From: a candidate division NC10 bacterium SPGG6
GTDB lineage: Bacteria > Methylomirabilota > Methylomirabilia > Methylomirabilales > CSP1-5
NCBI GenBank assembly: GCA_001643535.1
Contig: LXTG01000079.1
Span: forward strand, 474 to 9,873
Direction of reading: 5' to 3'
DNA: 9,400 bases
Made by a program: the position numbers and the translations under genes
Notes under the pieces: generated by a model
The model's database searches: none
What the model was told of the DNA's origin: nothing
Seen by the model: the letters and a program-made list of their open reading frames with translations, nothing else
In this document: one piece after another, positions 1 through 5,856 of the stretch
How the letters are laid out: each line of letters starts with the position of its first letter
How positions within the stretch are numbered: position 1 is the first letter of the stretch

Positions 1-88
1 CGGTGCCCCGGCCCACCTCCTTCGTGGTGAAGAACGGGTCGAAGATCTTCGACCGGATCGCGTCCGGAATGCCCGTGCCCGTGTCGAC
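1..88 (-). other. Histidine kinase HATPase segment (G1 and F boxes), fragment at window edge
   Basis: The last 29 codons before the left edge read VDTGTGIPDAI, then KIFDPFFTTKEVGRGT. These are the G1 box (DTGTGIP) and F box (FDPFFTTK), leading into the G2 box of a sensor histidine kinase ATP-binding domain. The dimerisation domain and the N box that should precede them are absent: the segment directly follows glycosyl-hydrolase-like sequence in the same frame. I count 28 of 29 codons ending in G or C, clearly higher than in the TatD part. The motif call is strong; whether this belongs to the same molecule as the DNA to its right is open. Confidence 0.75.
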
Positions 89-907
89 GGCCTGGGTGAG
101 CTCCGCAGGGTTCACATGGGTCTCGTCCCAGATCATGGGAACAAACTTCACGCTGGCCGGCGCTGGCTCCCACTGACGGTCGATACGCCATGTGTAGTAC
201 CAGCTCACGTCGACGTCGGACATCGTCGTCGCCCCGCCCGCGAAGTACCACGTCCCGACACCCTTCTTGGGGGACGGGGTATGGAGAATAAACGGCTTGC
301 CGTGGACTTTGGCCACCTGCAATTGCCCCTTCAATACCTCTTCCTGCTCCTCGAGAGACCACGTCATCCCCCAGACCTGAAAGGGATCGAGCCCCATCTC
401 CCCCACCGCCACGACCAGGGGATCCTGGAAATACGCCGGCATTTTCTCTAGAAGCTTCTCCCAATCGCGGACCCGGGTGGCGTGGGAGATGCCGATGCTG
501 ACGGACAGACGGAACAGCAGTTCCCGAGGCGCCGTGCGGGCAAGCTGAATTGGCTGCCGCCAGAGATCTTCAATCTCACTCGGGCCCGGCACCTCGGTCC
601 GAACGGAGCGAGAGAGATACGGCGTCCCGGCCGAGATAACCGCCGCCTGCATGCCGCACATCCCCAAGAGTTCCCAGGCATCCCAGGGAAGGGAGTGCAT
701 ATGGGTATGGCTGTCGATGTAGGGTATCACCGGAGATCCATCGAGAACGGCATGGCGATGCCGCGAGCAAGAACCGACATGGTCCTCGCCATCCTGTCGT
801 GTTGAGAGACATATCAGCGCACATGGCGGAGGCGGCGCTTCACCATAGGACAAAGCACCCGCAAAGGCAAGCACCACGGCAATGAAAAAGGGCATCACGG
901 TCATCAT
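1..907 (-). CDS. Mosaic open frame: TatD-type metallohydrolase N-terminal half joined to foreign segments; runs off left edge
   Basis: One open frame of about 302 codons reads left and is still open at the window edge. Numbering from a GTG at 730, residues 1-156 look like a TatD-type metal-dependent hydrolase: IDSHTHMH gives the first two metal histidines (H8, H10), VVAVGEMGLDP the bridging Glu (E111), and PFILHTP the next His (H150). After HTP the family should continue through the rest of the TIM barrel, with another His and an Asp. Here the frame changes to a glycosyl-hydrolase-like stretch and then to a histidine-kinase ATPase stretch, so the hydrolase is truncated and probably inactive. 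The start is uncertain. ATG at 907 follows a GGAG/AGGG-type site 28 bp after the TPR stop and gives a signal-peptide-like leader (PFFIAVVLAFAGALS). GTG at 730 matches the usual TatD N-terminus. The TatD identity is fairly sure; the whole being one real protein is doubtful. Confidence 0.6.
   Translation of the reverse strand, partial: MMTVMPFFIAVVLAFAGALSYGEAPPPPCALICLSTRQDGEDHVGSCSRHRHAVLDGSPVIPYIDSHTHMHSLPWDAWELLGMCGMQAAVISAGTPYLSRSVRTEVPGPSEIEDLWRQPIQLARTAPRELLFRLSVSIGISHATRVRDWEKLLEKMPAYFQDPLVVAVGEMGLDPFQVWGMTWSLEEQEEVLKGQLQVAKVHGKPFILHTPSPKKGVGTWYFAGGATTMSDVDVSWYYTWRIDRQWEPAPASVKFVPMIWDETHVNPAELTQAVDTGTGIPDAIRSKIFDPFFTTKEVGRGT
89..268 (-). other. Segment resembling a glycosyl hydrolase catalytic-core domain (fragment)
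   Basis: Within the mosaic frame, codons from about 268 down to 89 encode KKGVGTWYF, then SWYYTW, then VKFVPMIWDE. This is the spacing and wording of the N-terminal strands of the glycosyl hydrolase catalytic-core family (PF11790 type: KxG..., SWxYxW, FVPMxW). The family continues to a conserved NEPD-like acid motif; here it stops after about 60 residues at LTQA. The segment therefore cannot be a working hydrolase. Its third codon positions are richer in G/C than those of the TatD part, which suggests a different source. The family assignment is from motif memory. Confidence 0.5.
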
Positions 908-935
908 GATGCCCTGGCTCCGCCGAGCGGGAGGC

Positions 936-1253
936 CTACGAGCCGCGTTGAAGCGCCATGGCCTCCGCCATCTCCGCCTCGGCCTCGGGGATCATTCCCT
1001 TTTTTCGGTAAAGGACCGAGAGGCTCGTGTGGTAGAGGGGCTCTTTGGGATTCAACTCGATCCCCCTCTTGATTGTGGCGATGGCGTCATCGAGCATTCC
1101 CTTTTGATCGTAGGCCTGGGCCAACGCCATATACGCGTCCGCGTAGTTTGCGTCTAGATCGATGGCCCGCTTGAAGGCGGCAATGGCCTCGTCGCTCTCC
1201 ATCTTGGCAAAATGGTGAAGCCCCTGATTATACTGCTGCTCCCGCGTGCTCAT
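936..1253 (-). CDS. Small tetratricopeptide-repeat protein
   Basis: A protein of 105 residues made almost wholly of three TPR units, at about residues 6-38, 39-72 and 73-105. Typical TPR spacing is visible in SDEAIAAFKRAIDLDANY, LDDAIATIKRGIELNPKE and YRKKGMIPEAEAEMAEA. It has no signal peptide or membrane segment, so it is likely a cytoplasmic protein-binding adaptor. Two ATGs lie in tandem; the second (1253) sits six bases after GGAG and the first (1256) only three, so I chose the second. It starts 12 bp after the lipB stop and is probably co-transcribed and translationally coupled with it. Its partner cannot be read from sequence; a role with the lipoylation or dehydrogenase proteins is only suggested by position. 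Confidence 0.85.
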   Translation of the reverse strand: MSTREQQYNQGLHHFAKMESDEAIAAFKRAIDLDANYADAYMALAQAYDQKGMLDDAIATIKRGIELNPKEPLYHTSLSVLYRKKGMIPEAEAEMAEAMALQRGS

Positions 1254-1265
1254 CATCGACTCCGC

Positions 1266-1946
1266 TCATGGCAAGGACAAGGCCACCGCCCGATGGGTCC
1301 GCCACTTTAGAATACAGTCGAAGACCTGCCCAAACTCGTGGACCACGACCTCCGCTACCGACTGGACCGGCACCTCTCGTCTGAGGACGGACGCCATGGA
1401 GGTCATCCGAATATCGCTCAAACCGCAGGGTACGATCAGATCGAAGGCGCTGAGATCGGTACTCACATTCAAGGCAAACCCGTGCCAGCTCACCCAGCGG
1501 CTCACATGCACGCCGATGGAGGCAATCTTGGCTCCTTCGATCCAGACGCCGGTTTCCCCGGAACGACGCTCCCCTTGAATACCGTAGAGAATCAGCGTTC
1601 GGATCAGCACCTCTTCAAGCTTTCGCATATAGAGGTGGAGGTCCTTCCCGTGCCGCGTGAGGTCAACAATGGGGTACCCCACGAGCTGCCCTGGCCCGTG
1701 GAAGGTGACATCGCCCCCCCGTTCGATCTCCCAGACCTCGATCCCGCGAGCTTTCACGACCCGCTCCTCCACGCGCAGGTGTTCCCGCTTTGCCCCTCGC
1801 CCCAGGGTGATTACTGGGGGATGCTCACCGAGAAGGAGGCAGTCCTCTACCTCGCCCCGGATCCTCGCCGACGCCCTTTGGCGCTGCAACTCAAGCGCCT
1901 CCCCATACTCCACCCGGCCGATCCAGTATGCTTCACACTCTCGCAA
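1266..1946 (-). CDS. lipB: Octanoyltransferase (lipoate biosynthesis)
   Basis: LipB moves octanoate from acyl carrier protein to the lipoyl-domain lysine of E2 and related proteins, the first step of lipoate synthesis, in the cytoplasm. The 226-residue protein has the usual family length and its signature motifs: RGGDVTFHGPGQLVGYP from residue 76, GAKIASIG with the catalytic lysine (K140), and the catalytic cysteine in VPCGLSD (C174), the Cys/Lys pair used to form and transfer the acyl thioester. I chose the TTG at 1946 because AAGGAG ends five bases before it and MRECEAYW gives a normal LipB N-terminus; a GTG at 1952 would overlap that AAGGAG. A heptad-repeat spacer of about 125 bp separates it from lpdA upstream, and the TPR gene follows at once. 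Its natural acceptor, PdhC, is encoded two genes upstream. Confidence 0.95.
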   Translation of the reverse strand: MRECEAYWIGRVEYGEALELQRQRASARIRGEVEDCLLLGEHPPVITLGRGAKREHLRVEERVVKARGIEVWEIERGGDVTFHGPGQLVGYPIVDLTRHGKDLHLYMRKLEEVLIRTLILYGIQGERRSGETGVWIEGAKIASIGVHVSRWVSWHGFALNVSTDLSAFDLIVPCGLSDIRMTSMASVLRREVPVQSVAEVVVHEFGQVFDCILKWRTHRAVALSLP

Positions 1947-1951
1947 AATCA

Positions 1952-1957
1952 CTCCTT
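1952..1957 (-). promoter_or_regulatory. Ribosome binding site deciding the lipB start
   Basis: On the minus strand the bases AAGGAG are followed by TGATT and then TTG. This is a perfect anti-16S match with five-base spacing to TTG and none to the GTG that overlaps it, so it supports the TTG start. Confidence 0.6.
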
Positions 1958-2011
1958 TTCCTTCCTACAGGCTTCGGGGGAGATCCCTCGCCGCCACCAG
2001 CCCACCAAGCC

Positions 2012-2067
2012 TTGAGACGTTTGACTATTGACGTTGGACATCGGACCTCGGACGTTGGACTTCGGAC
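2012..2067. repeat. Tandem heptad repeat, eight 7-bp units, lpdA-lipB spacer
   Basis: Eight consecutive 7-bp units, each ending in GAC, read on the plus strand TTGAGAC, GTTTGAC, TATTGAC, GTTGGAC, ATCGGAC, CTCGGAC, GTTGGAC, TTCGGAC. On the minus strand, the direction of transcription, the better units are GTCCGAN. There is no opposing arm here, unlike the other arrays. It starts just after the lpdA stop codon, inside the 126-bp spacer before lipB; the remaining 1947-2011 holds the lipB ribosome site and nothing else I can identify. The same unit, including the string GACTTCGGAC, recurs near 8322-8331. Confidence 0.85.
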
Positions 2068-2072
2068 CCTCC

Positions 2073-3467
2073 TCACATGTGGATGGGTCGACCCAGGGCA
2101 GCCAGGCAGGCCTCGGCCACCGTCTCCGAGAGGGTTGGGTGGGCATGAATCGAGTGGTGTACTTCTTCGAGCGTCGCCTCGAGGGTGCGGACCATCGTAG
2201 CCTCGGCGATCATCTCGGTTGCCTCCGGACCGATGATGTGGATTCCAAGGATCTCTCCGTACTCGGCATCTGCCACGACTTTGACAAAACCCTCAGTGTC
2301 TCCCAGCGTCACCGCCTTCCCGCTGGCCTGGAAGGAGAACCGACCCACCTTGACCTGACGACCCCTCTCCTTGGCCTGCTCCTCGGTCAGGCCGACACTG
2401 GCCACCTGGGGAGAGCAATACGTGCAGTTGGGAATCTTGAACGGATCCACCCCTCCGGCTTTGATCCCAGCCATATCCTCGACTGCCACGACCCCCTCGG
2501 CCATCGCCTTGTGGGCAAGGAGGGCGCCGCCGATCACATCGCCGATCGCATAGACGCCTGGAACCGAGGTTTCGAATCGCTCGTTGACCTCGATAAACCC
2601 GTCGCGACCCAGCCTGACCCCCAATGTCTCGAGTCCTAACGGCTCGATATTCGGCACTCGACCGATGGCAACCAGCACCACATCCCCGGTGACCTCCTCC
2701 GTCTTCCCTTCCTTGGACAGCTGGACCTGAACCCGTTCTCCCTTGACCGTCACCCTCTCCACCTTAGTGTCGGTCCGAATCTTCATCCCGCGCTTGGCAA
2801 AGATCTTCTCCAGAAAGCTCGAGATCTCGGCATCCTCCACCGGCAGAAGGCGGGGGAGCATCTCGATCAGGGTAATCTCGGAGCCATAGGCCTCATAGAT
2901 ATCCGCAAACTCCACCCCCACCGCCCCTGCGCCAACGATGAGGAGCGATTCCGGGACTTGGAGTAAACTGATGGCCTCGGTGCTGGTGATCACGCGCTTT
3001 CCATCCACAGCAACCCCCGGGATCTCCCGGGGGCGGGTGCCGGTGGCCAGCAGGATCCGTTCCGCGTGCAGCTCCGTCACGTTGCCATCCTTCGTCACCT
3101 GAATCCGGCTTTTCCCCGCGAGCTTTCCCTCTCCCGGCACGACTACCACCTTGTTCTTCTTCATCAGATACTCAACACCTTTGGACAGTTTCCGAGCCGC
3201 CTGCTCGCTTCGCTTCACCGCGACCGAAAAGTCCAGGCGCAGATTATCAAAACTGAAGCCAAACTCGTCACCGCGGCGAAGGAGGGAGACAATTTCCGCG
3301 GTACGGAGAAGGGCCTTGGTGGGAATGCAGCCCCAATTGAGACAGACCCCTCCCAACCGGTCTCGCTCGACGATCGCGACCCTCTTCCCCAACTGGGCAG
3401 CCCGGATGGCACCGACATAACCGCCGGGACCACTCCCGATCACCGTGAGGTCATACCGCTCCGCCAT
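2073..3467 (-). CDS. lpdA: Dihydrolipoamide dehydrogenase (E3)
   Basis: A flavoprotein of 464 residues that reoxidises the dihydrolipoyl arm of E2 and passes the electrons to NAD+. The FAD-binding GSGPGG lies at residues 11-16, the redox-active disulfide in GGVCLNWGCIPTK (C42, C47), and the NAD-binding GAGAVG at 179-184. The C-terminal dimer interface carries HAHPTLSE, with the proton-relay His443-Pro and Glu448. Length and all key residues fit an intact, active E3 without an attached lipoyl domain. ATG 3467 follows AAGGGGGGAG. The gene starts 51 bp after pdhC, consistent with one transcript, and may also serve other lipoyl complexes such as 2-oxoglutarate dehydrogenase or glycine cleavage, which are not in this window. 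Confidence 0.97.
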   Translation of the reverse strand: MAERYDLTVIGSGPGGYVGAIRAAQLGKRVAIVERDRLGGVCLNWGCIPTKALLRTAEIVSLLRRGDEFGFSFDNLRLDFSVAVKRSEQAARKLSKGVEYLMKKNKVVVVPGEGKLAGKSRIQVTKDGNVTELHAERILLATGTRPREIPGVAVDGKRVITSTEAISLLQVPESLLIVGAGAVGVEFADIYEAYGSEITLIEMLPRLLPVEDAEISSFLEKIFAKRGMKIRTDTKVERVTVKGERVQVQLSKEGKTEEVTGDVVLVAIGRVPNIEPLGLETLGVRLGRDGFIEVNERFETSVPGVYAIGDVIGGALLAHKAMAEGVVAVEDMAGIKAGGVDPFKIPNCTYCSPQVASVGLTEEQAKERGRQVKVGRFSFQASGKAVTLGDTEGFVKVVADAEYGEILGIHIIGPEATEMIAEATMVRTLEATLEEVHHSIHAHPTLSETVAEACLAALGRPIHM

Positions 3468-3518
3468 GACTCCCCCCTTCGCGATTGCGCACCGGGCATC
3501 CTTCGAAATGATGGTCTG

Positions 3519-4751
3519 TTAGCTGACCAGGTGGAGGGGTTGCTCGAGGAAGAGTTTGAATCGTTGGAGGAATCGTGCAGCCACCGCGCCATCCAAAACC
3601 CGGTGGTCTGCAGAGAGGGTCACCTTCATCCGATCTGCCACCTTGACCTCTCCATCCACCACCACCGGCCGCACGGTCACCGAACCCACGGCCAGGATCG
3701 CCGCCTCGGGCGGATTGATGATAGCAACGAACTCTTCCACGTCGAACATGCCTAGATTGCTGATGGTGAAGGTGCCCGGGGTGAAATCCTCCGGCCGCAA
3801 CCGCCCCGTGCGGGCTCGCTGCACCAACTCCTTGGCCTCTTGAGCAATTTGGCTGAGGGGTTTTTTATCGCAATCGGAGATGACCGGCGTCACCAGCCCC
3901 TCATCTAACGCGACAGCGATACCGATGTTGATCCGGTGGTAGACCCGGATCTTCCCCTCGGCAAAAGAAGCGTTCACCTCCGGAAACTCGAGAAGGGTCT
4001 TGGCCGCCGCCTTCACCAGCATGTCCGTCACCGAGATCTTCGCCCTCTCTTCCAGGAGGGCGTTCATGCTCTGCCGCAGCCTTAAGGCCTCGGTCATACC
4101 AACGTCTGAGGTCACAAAGAAGTGAGGAGCAACACGCTTGCTCTCGGCCATCCGCCGGGCGATGGTCTGCCGGATCCGGGAAAGCCCGCGCTCCTCGTGC
4201 GGGATCTCATGAGGAGCGGCTGCCGGTGCAGCCACCGCGGGAACTGGAGCCGGTCTGGGAACCTCTGCAGGGCGCTTCGTGAGCAAGGCCTCGACGTCCT
4301 CTTTAATGATCCGGCCTCCCGGTCCGGTCCCCCGGATGAGCTTCAGGTCAACGCCCTGCTCCCGGGCGATTTGGCGGGCGACCGGTGAGGCCGCAATCCG
4401 TGGGGCAGCCTCGCCTTTCACACCAACTCCGACCTCCGCTGGCCTGGGCACTGGTTTCGGCCCCTCCTTGACCGCAAGCGGGGCCTTCTCTTCCATTCCA
4501 GGGATCGCCTCGTCCCGGCCCGCAATGATGGCGATGACCTCCCCTACCGGCACGGTCTGCCCCTCAGGCACCACGATCTTGCGGAGGACACCGGAGCCGT
4601 AAGCCTCCACCTCGACCGTCACTTTGGTGGTCTCAATCTCGGCGATGACCTCCCCGTGCTTGACCTCATCCCCCTCCTGCTTATGCCAACGGACGATGGT
4701 CCCCTCGGTCATGTCGTAGCCCATCTTGGGCATTACGACTTCGGATACCAT
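3519..4751 (-). CDS. pdhC: Pyruvate dehydrogenase E2, dihydrolipoamide acetyltransferase
   Basis: The E2 core transfers the acetyl group from E1 to CoA through a swinging lipoyl arm. In the 410-residue protein a single lipoyl domain covers about residues 1-78, with the lipoylated lysine in IETTKVTVE (K43). A charged, Pro-rich linker follows, then the peripheral-subunit-binding domain at about 117-157 (ASPVARQIAREQGVDL, GTGPGGRIIKEDVE), a Pro/Ala linker, and the catalytic domain from about 188 to the end with the active-site motif DHRVLDG (H383, D387). The residue before the lysine is Thr rather than the more usual Asp of ETDKA. I chose ATG 4751; a GTG three bases earlier lies inside the G-rich ribosome site. 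Pyruvate is the likeliest substrate given the E1 genes, but a branched-chain or acetoin complex is not excluded by sequence alone. Confidence 0.93.
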   Translation of the reverse strand: MVSEVVMPKMGYDMTEGTIVRWHKQEGDEVKHGEVIAEIETTKVTVEVEAYGSGVLRKIVVPEGQTVPVGEVIAIIAGRDEAIPGMEEKAPLAVKEGPKPVPRPAEVGVGVKGEAAPRIAASPVARQIAREQGVDLKLIRGTGPGGRIIKEDVEALLTKRPAEVPRPAPVPAVAAPAAAPHEIPHEERGLSRIRQTIARRMAESKRVAPHFFVTSDVGMTEALRLRQSMNALLEERAKISVTDMLVKAAAKTLLEFPEVNASFAEGKIRVYHRINIGIAVALDEGLVTPVISDCDKKPLSQIAQEAKELVQRARTGRLRPEDFTPGTFTISNLGMFDVEEFVAIINPPEAAILAVGSVTVRPVVVDGEVKVADRMKVTLSADHRVLDGAVAARFLQRFKLFLEQPLHLVS

Positions 4752-4765
4752 CACTCCCCCCCTTC
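4752..4765 (-). promoter_or_regulatory. G-run ribosome site of pdhC
   Basis: The minus-strand leader reads GAAGGGGGGGAGTG directly before ATG, with seven G in a row. The lpdA leader (3468-3480) is almost the same, GAAGGGGGGAGTC before ATG, with six G, and pdhA has AAGGGGG (6863-6869) before its Met codons. pdhB instead has GGAGGAGG (5844-5851). Confidence 0.5.
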
Positions 4766-4774
4766 ACTGTGATC

Positions 4775-4847
4775 AGTTTCGAGTCTTAAGTTTCGGGTGG
4801 CACAGGATTGAAAAAAGACTCCCTCGCAACCCGCGACTCGAAACTCG
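4775..4847. repeat. Inverted heptad repeat in the pdhB-pdhC spacer
   Basis: The left arm holds the 7-bp units AGTTTCG (4775-4781), AGTCTTA and AGTTTCG (4789-4795). The right arm holds CGCGACT and CGAAACT (4832-4845). Positions 4775-4785 and 4835-4845 form a perfect 11-bp inverted repeat (AGTTTCGAGTC against GACTCGAAACT), and CGGGT 4794-4798 can pair with ACCCG 4829-4833 to extend the stem. The hairpin would sit in the transcript between the pdhB stop and the pdhC ribosome site. There is no T run after it on the minus strand, so it is not a standard intrinsic terminator. Confidence 0.8.
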
Positions 4848-4851
4848 CCCT

Positions 4852-5838
4852 CTATACGTTCGTTCGCACCAGGAGCTTTTTGACCGCCTCCACCACTCGC
4901 CGGGCATCCGGGATCGCTGCCTGCTCGAGATTCTTGGCGTAAGGCATGGGGACCTCCACACCGGCCACCCGCTGGATCGGGGCGTCCAAGTAATCGAAGG
5001 CCTCTTCCTGGATCCGGCTCGCGACCTCTGCGCCAATACCGTAAGTGCGCCACGCCTCCTCGACGGTCACGGCGCGGTTGGTCTTCCTGACAGAGGCAAG
5101 CACCGTTTCCATATCGAGCGGCCGGAGAGACCTGAGGTCGACCACTTCGGCTTCGATCCCCTCTTGACTCAGGCGATCCGCCGCCTCGAGCGCCACCAAT
5201 GTCATCCGGGAGTAGGCTACAAAGGTGATATCCTTGCCCTCTCGTTTCACCTCGGCCTTGCCCAGGGGAACGAGAAAATCTCCCTCTGGGACTTCGCCCC
5301 GAACACGGTACAAGAGGGCGTGCTCGATGCAGAGTACCGGGTTATCATCCCGGATGGCGCTCTTCAAAAGCCCCTTGGCGTCGGCAGGCGTGGCCGGCGT
5401 GACTACCTTGAGGCCCGGGACATGCGCGAACATGGCCTCGAGACTTTGCGAATGGGTCGACGCGAGCTGGGCCCCCCCGCCACCCACCATCCGGATCACG
5501 AGCGGCACCGACATCTGCCCCCCAAACATGTGATGGACCTTGGCCGCATGGTTGATGAGGGCATCAGACGCGAGAAGGGCAAAATTGATCGTCATCAGTT
5601 CCGCCACAGGACGGAGCCCCCCCATTGCGGCCCCCACGGCGGCACCGCCAATCACCCCCTCGGCGATCGGCGTATCCATGATCCGCTTGTCCCCAAAGTC
5701 CTGCACGAGTCCCGAAGTGACGCCGTAGGCCCCCCCATATGCCACGACATCCTCGCCAAAGACTACGACGCGCTCGTCCCGAGCCATCTCCTCACGGAGG
5801 GCCTGGTTGAGCGCCTCTCGATACGTGATCATCGGCAT
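4852..5838 (-). CDS. pdhB: Pyruvate dehydrogenase E1 component, beta subunit
   Basis: With PdhA it forms the alpha2beta2 E1 that decarboxylates pyruvate on thiamine diphosphate and acetylates the lipoyl arm of E2. The 328-residue protein has the family's N-terminal ITYREALNQALREEMARD, the glutamate that activates the thiamine ring in DTPIAEGVIGGAAVGAA (E60), and the conserved His129 in LASTHSQSLE. The C-terminal transketolase domain includes VVDLRSLRPLD and VEEAWRTYGIGAEVA. Length is normal. ATG 5838 lies five bases after GGAGGAGG. It starts 18 bp after the pdhA stop, so the subunits are made from one message. A heptad hairpin follows before pdhC. Confidence 0.95.
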   Translation of the reverse strand: MPMITYREALNQALREEMARDERVVVFGEDVVAYGGAYGVTSGLVQDFGDKRIMDTPIAEGVIGGAAVGAAMGGLRPVAELMTINFALLASDALINHAAKVHHMFGGQMSVPLVIRMVGGGGAQLASTHSQSLEAMFAHVPGLKVVTPATPADAKGLLKSAIRDDNPVLCIEHALLYRVRGEVPEGDFLVPLGKAEVKREGKDITFVAYSRMTLVALEAADRLSQEGIEAEVVDLRSLRPLDMETVLASVRKTNRAVTVEEAWRTYGIGAEVASRIQEEAFDYLDAPIQRVAGVEVPMPYAKNLEQAAIPDARRVVEAVKKLLVRTNV

Positions 5839-5856
5839 GGCTGCCTCCTCCCCCGC

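Noticed and set aside
448..824. Two short minus-strand open frames with Met starts in the left region
   Set aside because: They overlap the TatD-type frame in other frames, are Arg/Ser/Gly-rich, and show no domain; the frame with HTHMH and GEMGLDP is the coding one.
1338..2015. Plus-strand open frame of 225 codons opposite lipB
   Set aside because: Antisense shadow of lipB, with low-complexity composition, no family signature, and an end inside the repeat spacer.
3066..3755. Plus-strand open frame across the start of lpdA and the end of pdhC
   Set aside because: It covers intact coding sequence of two enzymes on the other strand and has no motif of its own.
4775..4847. Intrinsic transcription terminator between pdhB and pdhC
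   Set aside because: The stem is real, but the loop is long (49 bp) and no T run follows the stem in the minus-strand direction.
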